A DNA stretch of 64,000 bases, from NCBI GenBank assembly GCA_039815465.1, contig JBCBZG010000020.1, positions 1-64,000 of the forward strand. Direction: 5' to 3'. Position numbers and translations under genes: made by a program. Source of the stretch: Shimia_B sp039815465. GTDB taxonomy: Bacteria > Pseudomonadota > Alphaproteobacteria > Rhodobacterales > Rhodobacteraceae. The notes below the pieces were generated by a model, which did not search any database, was not told the origin of the DNA, and saw nothing but the letters and a program-made list of their open reading frames with translations. Position 1 is the stretch's first letter, and every line of letters starts with the position of its first letter. This document shows positions 18,621 through 28,704 of the stretch, one piece after another.

Positions 18621-18669
18621 CCATCGTCAGGCACCCTGATCATCGAAATTGGATGATTGAGTTGCTGCT

Positions 18670-20271
18670 GTGTTTGAATTTTCCTTACCTGCTGCTCTGG
18701 GCCTGATTGGGCTCGTCCTGGCCGCGAGCACGCTGATCCTTGCCACCTGGGCGCGCTATGCCCCGACGGTGGACGAGGGCGACAGCGAGGATGCGCCGAC
18801 AGAGCGTCTGATTTACCTCTTCGACGGCGAGGTGCTGACCGATTGCACGCCCAACGCCCGAGCGGCCATGGCCCAGTTTGGTGGCGGTGGCAGCGATCTG
18901 GGCCGTGTGCTTCACGGGTTGCGGGGCCGCTTTGCGGAGCTCCCGGAGAGCAACGACACGGCCGGTCGCGGCTTTGCGGGCCCGTTTCGCGCCAAAGATG
19001 CCCAAGACGACGGCATCGTGCGGTTTCAGGCCTGGGACGGCTACACCCGCATCACCGTCGATCAGAGCCAGCGGACCCGCGCGCTTCAACAGATCGCGGC
19101 CCAGGGCCCGAGTGATGAGTTGGCGACGCTGCGTTCTGCCGCAGATCATGCGCCGATTTTGATGTGGCAGGTCAATGACCAGGGCGCGGTGTCCTGGGCG
19201 AATGAGGCCTATTTGGCGGAACTCCGGCGCGAGGGCGTGCCAGGTGCGGACCATTGGCCGCCCCCCGCGCTTTTTCCCGACATGACCTCCCAATTCTTGC
19301 TGCCCGCCCAGCTGACGGCGGTGGATCGGCGGCAGAGCGGTGCGCGGAGTTTCGATATCACCGGCTTTTCGCGCGACGGGTTCCAGCATTTCTTTGCGAG
19401 CTCCGCCGATGATATCGTGAAGGCCGAACGCGCGCGGCGGAACTTTGTGCAGACCCTGACAAAAACCTTTTCGCACCTGTCGACCGGGCTCGCGATTTTT
19501 GATCAGGAGCGCAAGCTCGTCCTCTTTAACCCGGCTCTGATGGATCTCTTGTCGCTTAAGGCGACGTTTCTGAGCCGACAGCCCAGCCTCGAATCGTTCC
19601 TGGACCAGCTACGCGACGACCGAATGCTGGCGGAGCCGAAGAACTACAAAGCTTGGCGGCGCCAGTTGGTGGAGCTGGAGGCGCAGGCGGTGAGCGGGTC
19701 CTATTGCGAATCGTGGTCGCTGCCTGGGGGTGTGACCTACCGCGTCACGGGCCGCCCCCACCCCGATGGCGCCATTGCGTTTCTGTTCGAAGACATCAGC
19801 TCCGATGTGTCTCTAACACAGCGGTTCCACTCTGAAATTGAGCTTGGTCATGCGGCGCTGGATGTGATGGAGGAAGGGGTGGCTGTGGTATCGTCGGACG
19901 GGGTCGTGACCTTTACGAATGCCGGGTTCCGCAAGCTTTGGCACACGGATATCGACGAAAGCATCATGCCTACGCGGCTCACGGACGCTGTGGCGCTGTG
20001 GCGGGAACAGGGCGGGGACCCGGACGTCTGGGCAGAGCTTGAGCAGTCCGTTTATCACCGCAACAGCAGCGCGCCATGGACCGGGGATGTTATGCTGAGC
20101 GACGGGCGGCGGTTGCGGTGTCGGACGGTGGCGCTCGGCAACGGGGCGACGCTGATCGGCTGTAAGGAGCTTGGGGCCCGCGGCACCGGCGCCCGCCCGC
20201 ACCTGGTGTCGAGCGAGCCGACCCAACCCGCGCCCTTTGGGCCGCCCTCCCAAGACAAGGTGGCGAGCTAG
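18670..20271 (+). CDS. divL: PAS-domain protein DivL, kinase-less form
   Basis: The 533-residue protein has one N-terminal membrane helix (residues about 5-27) and then successive PAS-like regions (about 45-125, 150-250, 280-380 and 395-480). FSHLSTGLAIFDQERKLVLFN and MEEGVAVVSSDGVVTFTNAGF are typical PAS starts. No H-box or ATPase domain follows; it ends in a disordered tail. In Caulobacter DivL is a pseudokinase acting on CckA-CtrA. In Rhodobacter capsulatus a PAS-only DivL affects CtrA activity and gene-transfer-agent release. Position directly before tsaE matches divL in other alphaproteobacteria. Start GTG 18670 is without a strong ribosome site. Confidence 0.8.
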   Translation: MFEFSLPAALGLIGLVLAASTLILATWARYAPTVDEGDSEDAPTERLIYLFDGEVLTDCTPNARAAMAQFGGGGSDLGRVLHGLRGRFAELPESNDTAGRGFAGPFRAKDAQDDGIVRFQAWDGYTRITVDQSQRTRALQQIAAQGPSDELATLRSAADHAPILMWQVNDQGAVSWANEAYLAELRREGVPGADHWPPPALFPDMTSQFLLPAQLTAVDRRQSGARSFDITGFSRDGFQHFFASSADDIVKAERARRNFVQTLTKTFSHLSTGLAIFDQERKLVLFNPALMDLLSLKATFLSRQPSLESFLDQLRDDRMLAEPKNYKAWRRQLVELEAQAVSGSYCESWSLPGGVTYRVTGRPHPDGAIAFLFEDISSDVSLTQRFHSEIELGHAALDVMEEGVAVVSSDGVVTFTNAGFRKLWHTDIDESIMPTRLTDAVALWREQGGDPDVWAELEQSVYHRNSSAPWTGDVMLSDGRRLRCRTVALGNGATLIGCKELGARGTGARPHLVSSEPTQPAPFGPPSQDKVAS

Positions 20272-20337
20272 GCCACGTGCGCCGCGCCGGGCGATGACCG
20301 CTTGTGCGCAGGGCCCGAGGCTGGATAGTGTTTTGCC

Positions 20338-20808
20338 ATGGACGCACCCACCTCTGCCGCGCCGACCACGGTGATCGCAGTCAATTCCCCCGACGACACC
20401 GCTACGCTGGCCGCCCGCGTGGCGCGTGGGCTGACGCCCGGCGCGTGTCTTTTGCTGGAAGGGCCGATTGGAGCGGGAAAGACGACCTTTGCCCGGGCGC
20501 TGATCCAAACCTTGTTGGAGGTGCCGGAGGACGTGCCATCGCCCACATTTACGCTCGTGCAGACCTATGAGACAGCGCGGTTCGACGTCTGGCATTGCGA
20601 TCTCTACCGGCTCACCTCCGCAGATGAGTTGACCGAGATTGGGCTGGAGGAGGCGTTTGAACACGCCGTGACCCTGATCGAATGGCCCGACCGTTTGGGC
20701 GACATGCGACCCGAACACGCCATAACCCTGCATTTTGAGCCTGCGGACGCGGCGGATGCGCGGGTGTTGACGGTTACAGGCCACGCACCCTGGGTCGCAC
20801 ACCTATGA
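20338..20808 (+). CDS. tsaE: tRNA threonylcarbamoyladenosine biosynthesis ATPase TsaE
   Basis: The 156-residue P-loop protein has the Walker A LLLEGPIGAGKTTFARAL, the family motif VPSPTFTLVQTYE and WHCDLYRL, and the late LIEWPDRLG. TsaE is the ATPase that resets the TsaBD complex in t6A formation. The gene is in the divL-amgK chain; its TGA overlaps the amgK ATG (ATGA), giving translational coupling. Confidence 0.95.
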   Translation: MDAPTSAAPTTVIAVNSPDDTATLAARVARGLTPGACLLLEGPIGAGKTTFARALIQTLLEVPEDVPSPTFTLVQTYETARFDVWHCDLYRLTSADELTEIGLEEAFEHAVTLIEWPDRLGDMRPEHAITLHFEPADAADARVLTVTGHAPWVAHL

Positions 20809-21794
20809 GCGATGCCCGCTTGGACCAGGCCGCGGCGTTTCTGGCACGCGCCGGCCACAGTGGGGCAGCGTTGGCACCCCTAGCCGGGGACGCGTCGCGG
20901 CGGCGTTACTTTCGAGTGACGGGCGCGGTGCTGATGGACGCCCCGCCGGAGCTGGGGGAGGATGTTCGTCCCTTCATCCGCATTGCCGAATGGCTGCGCA
21001 ATCAGGGCCTAAGCGCGCCTGTGATCTACGCGGAGGACCCAGATCAGGGTTTTCTGTTGATCGAGGATTTGGGCGACGCCGTTTTCGCGCGCGTGGTGGC
21101 CCGCGCGCCGGGGCAGGAAGCACCGCTTTACCGCGCGGCGGTCGATGTGCTCGCGCATCTAACGGCTGTGGAGCCCCCTGCCCTGCCGCATTACGACGCT
21201 GTAGCCATGGCCCCTTTGGCAGGGCTTGCAGGCACGTGGTACGCGGGGGATCCAAGCCTCGCGGCTGCGTTGGAGCGTGCTGCGCGAGACGCACTGGCCG
21301 CATTAGACACGGATCATCCCGTCATCGTGTTGCGGGACTATCACGCCGAAAACCTGCTTTGGTTGCCGGACCGCGACGGGTTGCAACGGGTGGGGCTTTT
21401 GGATTTTCAGGACGCAGGGCTGGGGCACCCGGCCTATGACCTGGTGTCATTGATCCATGACGCGCGGCGGGATGTGGATGCGGCGCTGGGATCGGCTCTC
21501 ACCCAGCACTTTGCGACCGCCACAGGCACCCCGCTCGCGGACATGGCGCGGGCCGTGGCCACGCTGGGCGCCCAGCGCAACCTGCGCATCTTGGGCGTCT
21601 TTGCGCGGCTGAGCCTGCATTTCGGCAAGCCGCATTACGTTGACTTCATCCCGCGCGTATGGGCGCATCTGATGGGGGAGCTCGCGACGCCTGGGCTCGA
21701 ACCCTTGCGGGAGGTCGCGGCAGCGCTGCCTCTGCCCACTGACGCGCACCTAAAGGACCTAAAAGACAGATGCGGGACGATCCCAACGCTTTGA
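20805..21794 (+). CDS. amgK: N-acetylmuramate/N-acetylglucosamine kinase AmgK
   Basis: The 329-residue protein has an aminoglycoside-phosphotransferase fold: N-lobe LAGDASRRRYFRV and LLIEDLGDAVF, catalytic loop VLRDYHAENLLWL and metal-binding LLDFQDAGLGHPAYDL. With MurU encoded immediately downstream it fits the anomeric sugar kinase of the MurNAc recycling route, giving MurNAc-1-phosphate. It overlaps tsaE by four bases and murU by 25 bases. It is unlikely to be an antibiotic-resistance kinase. Confidence 0.88.
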   Translation: MSDARLDQAAAFLARAGHSGAALAPLAGDASRRRYFRVTGAVLMDAPPELGEDVRPFIRIAEWLRNQGLSAPVIYAEDPDQGFLLIEDLGDAVFARVVARAPGQEAPLYRAAVDVLAHLTAVEPPALPHYDAVAMAPLAGLAGTWYAGDPSLAAALERAARDALAALDTDHPVIVLRDYHAENLLWLPDRDGLQRVGLLDFQDAGLGHPAYDLVSLIHDARRDVDAALGSALTQHFATATGTPLADMARAVATLGAQRNLRILGVFARLSLHFGKPHYVDFIPRVWAHLMGELATPGLEPLREVAAALPLPTDAHLKDLKDRCGTIPTL

Positions 21795-22453
21795 TGATCT
21801 TTGCCGCCGGGTTCGGGACGCGCATGGCGCCGCTCACCGATACGGTGCCAAAGCCGCTGATCCCGGTGGCGGGCAAGGCGCTTCTGGATCACGCGCTCGA
21901 CCCGGCGCAGGCGCTTGGGCTCGGACCGGTGGCCGTGAACGCGCACTACCGTGCCGATCAGATCGTGGCGGCGTTGTCAGGCACGGATGTGACCGTCCTC
22001 CGGGAGGAGCCGGAGGTTTTGGACACGGGCGGTGGGCTCAAAGCCGCGCTGGCGGTTCTAACGGGGGACGCGGTGATGACCATGAATGCAGACGCGGTGT
22101 GGAATGGGCCGAACCCGTATGCTGTGCTGCGCGCAGCCTGGGACCCGGAGGCGATGGATGCGCTGCTGCTCTGCGTGCCGATGGCGCGGGCCTGGGGCCG
22201 GGCGGATGCGGGCGATTTCACCGTGAGGGATGGCGGCAGGCCAGTGCGCGGGCCCGGATGGGTCTATTGTGGCGCTCAGATCATCAAAAGCGCGGTGATA
22301 GGGGCTGTACCGGATCGCGTTTTTGGCTTGAATAGGGTCTGGGACGAACTGATGGATCAAGATCGGCTGCGCGTCGCAGACTACCCTGGTCAATGGTGCG
22401 ATGTGGGCCGCCCAAGCTCCATCCCCTTGGCGGAGGAGATGCTGCGTGTTTGA
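21770..22453 (+). CDS. murU: N-acetylmuramate-1-phosphate uridylyltransferase MurU
   Basis: The 227-residue nucleotidyltransferase has the signature MIFAAGFGTRMAPLTDTVPKPL (two overlapping motifs at residues 9-30), the glycine-rich EVLDTGGGLKAAL, the metal-site MNADAVW and the late GQWCDVGRP. Substrate MurNAc-1-P is inferred from pairing with amgK. The product UDP-MurNAc bypasses de novo synthesis and MurA, the fosfomycin target. The start lies inside amgK and its last bases hold the addB start codon. Confidence 0.9.
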   Translation: MRDDPNALMIFAAGFGTRMAPLTDTVPKPLIPVAGKALLDHALDPAQALGLGPVAVNAHYRADQIVAALSGTDVTVLREEPEVLDTGGGLKAALAVLTGDAVMTMNADAVWNGPNPYAVLRAAWDPEAMDALLLCVPMARAWGRADAGDFTVRDGGRPVRGPGWVYCGAQIIKSAVIGAVPDRVFGLNRVWDELMDQDRLRVADYPGQWCDVGRPSSIPLAEEMLRV

Positions 22454-25337
22454 CCCGACCCCTGCCCCCCGTGTCTACTACGTGCCGCCCGGCGTGGACT
22501 TTCCGCGCGCCGTGGTGCGGGGCATGGCAGCGCGGCTAGACGGCCGCTCACCGCTGGCCTGGGCGGACACGCAGGTGCTTGGCAATGCTGGACGGATGCT
22601 GACCCGGTTGAGGGAGGTGTTTGCCCAAGGGCCCACCCGTCTGTTGCCGCGCTTGTCGTTAGTTACGGATATCGCGGCCTTGCCTGGCGCCAATTTCGAG
22701 CCAACCCCGCCGGAACAGAGCCTGCGGCGTCAACTGGATCTTGAACAACTGATCCGCAAGGCGCCCGGCCTGTCGGCGCCTGACGCAGCCTTTGACGTGG
22801 CGCGGTCACTCATGGGGCTGCTCGATGAGATGGGCGGCGAGGGTGTGGGTTTTGACGCGCTCGCGCGCCTGTCGGTCGAAGGACAAAGCGCCCATTGGGA
22901 GCGTGCGCTGGCCTTTGTTCGGATCGCAGCGGAGTATGAGGCGCAGAACCCAGAGGCCACGCAGCGCGCGCGGGTTGAGGCGTTGGTGGCGCAATGGGCG
23001 TTGGAGCCACCTCAAACACCGATCCTGGTGGCGGGCTCCACCGCGTCACGTGGGACCACGCGGCTTTTGATGCGCGCCATCGCGCAGCTGCCGCAGGGGG
23101 CGCTGATCTTGCCCGGGTTCGACCCGAACCTGCCGCAAGATGTCTGGGCAGCGCTCATGGACAGACCCGGGCAGGAGGATCACCCGCAACAACGTTATGC
23201 GTCGCTGGTGGGCAGTCTCGGGCTCGATCCTTGCGCGTTAGAGCCGTGGGACCCCACCGCGTTGGCGCAACCTGAACGGGGCGCCTTGATTAGCCTCGCG
23301 CTACGACCTGCGCCGGTGACGGATCACTGGCTGCGCGACGGACCAAAGCTTGCCGATCTCGGCGCGGCCACTGCGGCACTGACGCTGGTGGAAGCGCAGG
23401 ACCAAAGGGCGGAGGCCGACGCGATCGCCCTACGCCTGCGGGCGGCCGCGGTAGCGGGGGAGCGTGCGGCGCTCATCACGCCCGACCGCACGCTGACGCG
23501 GCGTGTGGCGGCGGCGCTCGACCGGTGGGGGCTCGCTGCCGACGATTCCGCCGGTGTGCCGCTGTCGCTGACGGCACCTGGGCGGCTTTTGGGCCAGATT
23601 GCGCGGTTGGGCGCGCAGGGCGTGGCGGCGGGGCCTTTGATTGCGATCCTGAAACATCCGCTTGTGGCCACAGGGGCGGAGCGCGGGACGCATTTGCTCG
23701 TGACCCGCGCGTTGGAGCTGAGGCTGCGCCGCAAGGGGCCACCCTTTCCCACCGCCGACGATGTCCTGAACTGGGCCGCGGAGGACGATGCGCGCAAAGC
23801 CTGGGGCGCGTGGCTTGCGCCAGCGCTAGCGCCGTCAGATGCCGCGACCTTGGCGGAGCATATCGCCTGGCTGCGTGCCACGGCTGAGACGCTGTGCGCC
23901 GGGCCCGACGGAGCTGGAACCGGGGCGCTTTGGGAGGAGGCACCGGGGCGCGCAGCGCTTCAAACGCTGGAGGATATGGCCGAGGCCGCGCTACCGACGG
24001 ACGTCATGCGTGCGGGGGCCTTTGCAATTCTGCTGGGTCAGACCCTATCGCGTGAAACAGTGACAATCCAAAGCGCAGCGCATCCACTGTTGAACATCTG
24101 GGGGACGCTAGAGGCCCGCGCGCAAGGGGCGGAGGTTGTGATCCTGGGCGGGCTCAATGACGGTGTCTGGCCACCCGCGCCCAGTCCCGACCCTTGGATG
24201 AACCGCGCTATGCGTGCGCAGGCGGGGCTTTTATCGCCGGAACGGCAGATTGGGCTGTCGGCCCATGACTTCGAACAGGCCGCCAACGCGGCGGAGGTTT
24301 GGTTCACCCGCGCCACCAAATCCGACGATGCAGAGACTGTTCCGTCGCGGTGGCTCAACCGCTTGACGACGCTGTTGGATGGCCTTTCGGGCAAGGATAG
24401 AGACGGAAAGCAGGCACTGGCAGCGATGCGGGCGCGAGGTCAGGCGTGGCTCGATCAGGCGGGACGGCTTGATGTTGCGCCGCGCGGTGCCCCTGCCCCG
24501 CGCCCGTCCCCCGTGCCGCCGAGAGCTGTGCGGCCCAAGGCGTTGTCTGTGACAGAGATTAAGACGCTGATCCGCGACCCCTATGCGATCTATGCCAAGC
24601 ACGTTCTGCGCCTGCGGGAGCTTGACCCGCTAGACCAGACGCCGGATGCCCGGCTGCGGGGGACCGTGATCCATAAGATCATGGAGGAGATCCTGGCAGC
24701 GCCCTTTCCCCAGGACGAAAGCGCGGCGCTTGCCCATATCGAACGGAGCGCGGAACGGGTTCTGGCGCGCGTTGTGCCCTGGCCCGCCGCCCGCGCGCTT
24801 TGGAAGGCGCGGTTGATGCGTGTGGCGCCATGGTTTGTCCGCGGCGAGTTGCGCCGAGGTGCCGAGGCTCAGATCGCACAGTTGGAGGCACGGGGGGCCG
24901 TCACGCTCGACACGGTGACGTTTACGCTCAGGGGTACGGCGGATCGGATCGACCTCGATGAGGCGGGCCATGCGCGTATTTATGATTACAAAACCGGTGC
25001 CCCACCGTCAGAGGGTGAGCAGCGATACTTTGACAAACAGCTCCACCTTGAGGCTGCCATGATGGAGCGGGGCGGGTTTGAAGCGTTAGGCCCGAACCCG
25101 GTGGCGCGCGCGACTTATATCGGACTCGGCTCCACGCCGAAGGAGGCTGATATCAGACTCGACACCGGCGCAACCTGGTCTGAGTTTACCGCGTTGATCG
25201 CTCATATGTTGTCGGAGACTCACGGGTTCACTGCGCGGCGGGCAATGCAAAAGGATGGCGATGCGGGGCCCTATGACCTTCTTTCACGCTACGGGGAATG
25301 GGGGCCGTCGGACGCGCCGGTTCAGGTGGTATTGTGA
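22446..25337 (+). CDS. addB: Double-strand-break repair protein AddB (alphaproteobacterial type)
   Basis: The 963-residue protein is encoded immediately before addA. The N-terminal half is an SF1-like helicase region that is poorly conserved in this family. The C-terminal half carries a RecB-type nuclease domain: SVTEIKTLIRDPYAIYAKHVL, RLRGTVIHKIMEEIL and the active-site DYKTGAPPSEGEQ, then QLHLEAAM. With AddA it resects double-strand ends for RecA. GTG 22446 overlaps the murU stop and has GGAGGAG upstream; a longer frame to 22401 lies inside murU. The stop overlaps the addA GTG. Confidence 0.95.
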   Translation: MFDPTPAPRVYYVPPGVDFPRAVVRGMAARLDGRSPLAWADTQVLGNAGRMLTRLREVFAQGPTRLLPRLSLVTDIAALPGANFEPTPPEQSLRRQLDLEQLIRKAPGLSAPDAAFDVARSLMGLLDEMGGEGVGFDALARLSVEGQSAHWERALAFVRIAAEYEAQNPEATQRARVEALVAQWALEPPQTPILVAGSTASRGTTRLLMRAIAQLPQGALILPGFDPNLPQDVWAALMDRPGQEDHPQQRYASLVGSLGLDPCALEPWDPTALAQPERGALISLALRPAPVTDHWLRDGPKLADLGAATAALTLVEAQDQRAEADAIALRLRAAAVAGERAALITPDRTLTRRVAAALDRWGLAADDSAGVPLSLTAPGRLLGQIARLGAQGVAAGPLIAILKHPLVATGAERGTHLLVTRALELRLRRKGPPFPTADDVLNWAAEDDARKAWGAWLAPALAPSDAATLAEHIAWLRATAETLCAGPDGAGTGALWEEAPGRAALQTLEDMAEAALPTDVMRAGAFAILLGQTLSRETVTIQSAAHPLLNIWGTLEARAQGAEVVILGGLNDGVWPPAPSPDPWMNRAMRAQAGLLSPERQIGLSAHDFEQAANAAEVWFTRATKSDDAETVPSRWLNRLTTLLDGLSGKDRDGKQALAAMRARGQAWLDQAGRLDVAPRGAPAPRPSPVPPRAVRPKALSVTEIKTLIRDPYAIYAKHVLRLRELDPLDQTPDARLRGTVIHKIMEEILAAPFPQDESAALAHIERSAERVLARVVPWPAARALWKARLMRVAPWFVRGELRRGAEAQIAQLEARGAVTLDTVTFTLRGTADRIDLDEAGHARIYDYKTGAPPSEGEQRYFDKQLHLEAAMMERGGFEALGPNPVARATYIGLGSTPKEADIRLDTGATWSEFTALIAHMLSETHGFTARRAMQKDGDAGPYDLLSRYGEWGPSDAPVQVVL

Positions 25338-28300
25338 CGGTGAACGACGCCACCCGCGCACAGCGCCGGGCTGCTGCCCCGGATCGGTCGACGTGGCTCG
25401 TGGCCAATGCGGGATCGGGCAAGACGCGGGTGCTGACCCAACGGGTGGCACGGCTGCTTTTGGCTGGGGTCGAGCCGCAACGCATCTTGTGTTTGACCTA
25501 CACCAAGGCCGCGGCGAGCGAGATGCAGAACCGGCTTTTTGCCCAGCTGGGCGAGTGGGCCATGCTCAGCCACGGCAACTTGGCGGAGCGTCTCGCGGAG
25601 CTGGGCGAGCCGGGCCCATTCCCAGATGATGTGCTGTCGGCGGCGCGCACGCTCTTTGCCCGCGCGATCGAAACGCCGGGGGGGCTAAAGATCCAGACCA
25701 TCCATGCGTTCTGCGCTGGGGTTCTGCGCCGTTTTCCGGTGGAGGCCGGCGTGAGCCCCGATTTCAGGGAGATGGACGACCGTCTGTCGACACTGATGAT
25801 GGTGGAGGTGCTCGAAGAGCTCGCGCAGGCCGGGGATCCTGGCTTTCACGCGTTGATTGAGCAGAGCGGGTCAGACGCGCTCACGGACCTTGCGGCGGCG
25901 GTCATTCGCAACAAGGCGAAGTTTCAGGAGCTGCGCACTCAAGATGACGTTTGGGCGGCGTTGGGCCTCGCCCCCGGTGACGATGTGGCGGCTTTGGCGC
26001 AGGAATGCCTGGGACCGGGGGCAGCAAGCCTAATCGACACGGTTGCGCGGCTGTTGGCGGGATCGTCTGCCAATGATCAGCGCGCGGCGGCTGCATTAAA
26101 AGACATCTCGCTTGAGCCGCCGTCTGCCGCGAGTTTGGCCGCGTTAGAGCAAGTTTTGGTCTATGATCGTAAAGGCAAGACACCGCTCACGGCTAAGCAT
26201 AAGACATTCCCGACCAAAGGCGGGCGGGAGCTGCTCGGGGATCACCTGGCCTCTTTGACGGCCCTTATGGACCGGATGGAGGCCGCGGTACCCCGCCGCC
26301 AAGCGCTCGCTACCGCGGAGCGGAGTTGGGCGTTGCATCAGTTCGCGACGGCCTTTTTGGCGTCTTATGGCGCGCTAAAGGCGCAGGGCGGGTGGCTCGA
26401 CTTTGACGATTTGATCGAACGGACGCGCGCGCTCCTGAGCATTTCCACTATGGCGGGGTGGGTGCTTTATAAGCTTGACGGCGGGGTGGATCACATTCTG
26501 GTCGATGAGGCGCAGGATACGAGCCCCGCGCAGTGGGACGTTGTGCGCCTGTTGGCGGAGGAATTTTTGGCCGGGTCCGGGTCGCGATCAGACACGAACC
26601 GCACGGTGTTTGTCGTGGGCGACAAGAAACAGTCGATCTATTCGTTCCAAGGCGCGGACCCGCGTGTTTTTGACAAGATGCGTGACTATTTCAGCGGAAT
26701 GCTGTCTGCGGCCGATGATCCGCTGCAAGATGCGTCGCTCGAATTTTCGTTCCGCTCCTCCCCCGTGATCCTGGAACTTGTGGATCAGGTCTTTGCCGAT
26801 AGTGACCACCGCGGGCTCGGGCAGGATAGCCATCACCGGGCGTTCAATTCTGCGCTGCCTGGACGGGTCGATGTGCTCGACCCATGGGAGCCGGAGACGC
26901 CGGAAAAGAGCGAGTGGTATGAGGCCGTTGACCGGATCGGCGACACCGATCACCGGCGTCTGTTGGCACAAGACGTGGCGCAGCGGATCGCAGGCATCCT
27001 CGCGGGGGAGCAGGTGCCACAGGTCGTGGACGGCGCAGTCAAGTGGCGCCGGGCGGAACCGCGCGATATCCTGATCCTTGTCCAGCGCCGGTCGGAGATT
27101 TTTGACGAGATCATTCGTGCCTGCAAGGCGGCGGGCATCCCGATGGCGGGCGCGGATCAGTTGAACGTGGCGCAAGAGCTCGCCGTGCGGGATATCACGG
27201 CGCTTTTGGCGTTTCTGGCCACGCCGGAGGATGATCTGTCGCTGGCGGCGTTTCTCAAAAGCCCGATGATGGGGTGGGACGAACGCGCTCTCTTTGAGCT
27301 CGCTTACCACCGGACGCAGGCCTATCTGTGGCCCGCGCTGCGCGATCGGGCGGCGGATTTCCCGGATACCGTGGCGTTCTTGCAGGACATGCTCGGCAAG
27401 GCGGATTTCCTGCGGCCCTTTGAGCTGATCGAACGGGCGCTGACCTGGCACGGGGGCCGCCGAAAGATCCGCGCGCGGCTGGGTGTGGAGGCAGAAGATG
27501 CCATCGACGCGCTCTTGTCCCAAGCGTTGAGTTACGAGCAGTCTGAGCCGCCGAGCCTGACCGGGTTTCTGACGTGGTTGGGTGCGCAAGAGGTCAAGCT
27601 CAAGCGCGCCATCGACGGCAGTGCCAATGTCGTGCGCGTGATGACGGTGCATGGCGCCAAAGGGCTGGAATCGCCCATCGTCATCATGCCCGACACCGCC
27701 CCTCGCAACGCGCCACGATCCGCCGACATCGCGGATCTGGACGGGCTGGCCATTTGGCGCCCGCCTGTGCGCGACCAACCCCAGGCCGTCCATGACGGTC
27801 GCTTGGCGGAGGCTGAGCTGCGCGATGAAGAACGGCAAAGGTTGCTTTACGTGGCGCTGACGCGGGCCGAAAGCTGGCTGATCGTCGGCGCAGCAGGCAA
27901 AATGGACCGCAAGGGCGACAGCTGGTTTGATCAGATCAAGGCGGCACAGGGTCGATTTGCACCGTCAGACATTCGGGGTGGCCAACGGATCGAGCCCATG
28001 GGTTGGGCCGCGCCAGATGCAAGCGGGGTGGTGCATGCGCCATTGGCCGAAGCACCGCTCGACCTGCCGCCGGTTCCAGCGCCTCGCCCACAGATGAAAC
28101 CGCTCAGCCCGAGCGATCTCGGCGGGGCGAAAGTCATGCCGGGCACCCCCGATGACCCGGAGGCGCTGGCACAGGGCACCGCGCTCCACCTGCTTTTGGA
28201 AGTGCTGCCCGTCCTGCCAGAGGCACACTGGGCCGCACGGGCGGAGGCGGATCTGGGCGCGCTTGGTTTGTCGCTCTTGCCCCTGGCGCGCGCGTTGATC

Positions 28301-28645
28301 ACGGCGCCTGATCTCGCGGAGGTTTTCGGCCCTGCCAGTCGGGCGGAGGTGCCGTTTACCGCGGAGGTCGCCGGAACGCGGCTGGCGGGGTCCATCGACC
28401 GGCTGATCGTGACGGACACACGTGTTTTGATTGTGGATTTCAAATCGAACGCGTTGGAGCCTGGTGACGCGACAGAGGTCCCGCTGGGTCTCCTGCGGCA
28501 GATGGGGGCCTATGCTGCGGCGATGGGTCAGGTCTTTCCCGACCATCAGATCGATGTCGCGATTTTGTGGACGGGGTCGGGACGCTTGATGCCCCTGCCG
28601 CACAGCGCCGTGATTGAGGCGTTGCAAAGCGGCCTGAGCGCTTGA
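25334..28645 (+). CDS. addA: Double-strand-break repair helicase AddA
   Basis: The 1103-residue UvrD-family helicase has motif I ANAGSGKTRVLTQRVARLLL, Ia LCLTYTKAAASEM, motif II ILVDEAQDTSPAQW, motif III VFVVGDKKQSIYSFQGA, motif V VMTVHGAKGLESPIVI and motif VI LLYVALTRAESW. The C-terminal RecB-like nuclease domain carries LIVDFKSN. It is the motor subunit paired with AddB. GTG 25334 overlaps the addB TGA; a second GTG at 25340 is an alternative. All helicase motifs are intact. Confidence 0.97.
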   Translation: MTVNDATRAQRRAAAPDRSTWLVANAGSGKTRVLTQRVARLLLAGVEPQRILCLTYTKAAASEMQNRLFAQLGEWAMLSHGNLAERLAELGEPGPFPDDVLSAARTLFARAIETPGGLKIQTIHAFCAGVLRRFPVEAGVSPDFREMDDRLSTLMMVEVLEELAQAGDPGFHALIEQSGSDALTDLAAAVIRNKAKFQELRTQDDVWAALGLAPGDDVAALAQECLGPGAASLIDTVARLLAGSSANDQRAAAALKDISLEPPSAASLAALEQVLVYDRKGKTPLTAKHKTFPTKGGRELLGDHLASLTALMDRMEAAVPRRQALATAERSWALHQFATAFLASYGALKAQGGWLDFDDLIERTRALLSISTMAGWVLYKLDGGVDHILVDEAQDTSPAQWDVVRLLAEEFLAGSGSRSDTNRTVFVVGDKKQSIYSFQGADPRVFDKMRDYFSGMLSAADDPLQDASLEFSFRSSPVILELVDQVFADSDHRGLGQDSHHRAFNSALPGRVDVLDPWEPETPEKSEWYEAVDRIGDTDHRRLLAQDVAQRIAGILAGEQVPQVVDGAVKWRRAEPRDILILVQRRSEIFDEIIRACKAAGIPMAGADQLNVAQELAVRDITALLAFLATPEDDLSLAAFLKSPMMGWDERALFELAYHRTQAYLWPALRDRAADFPDTVAFLQDMLGKADFLRPFELIERALTWHGGRRKIRARLGVEAEDAIDALLSQALSYEQSEPPSLTGFLTWLGAQEVKLKRAIDGSANVVRVMTVHGAKGLESPIVIMPDTAPRNAPRSADIADLDGLAIWRPPVRDQPQAVHDGRLAEAELRDEERQRLLYVALTRAESWLIVGAAGKMDRKGDSWFDQIKAAQGRFAPSDIRGGQRIEPMGWAAPDASGVVHAPLAEAPLDLPPVPAPRPQMKPLSPSDLGGAKVMPGTPDDPEALAQGTALHLLLEVLPVLPEAHWAARAEADLGALGLSLLPLARALITAPDLAEVFGPASRAEVPFTAEVAGTRLAGSIDRLIVTDTRVLIVDFKSNALEPGDATEVPLGLLRQMGAYAAAMGQVFPDHQIDVAILWTGSGRLMPLPHSAVIEALQSGLSA

Positions 28646-28704
28646 CGCCCTGCTACGGCGTTCTTAGGTTCGCCACTCAACATTTAGGGCTGAGGAGATC
28701 TCCC

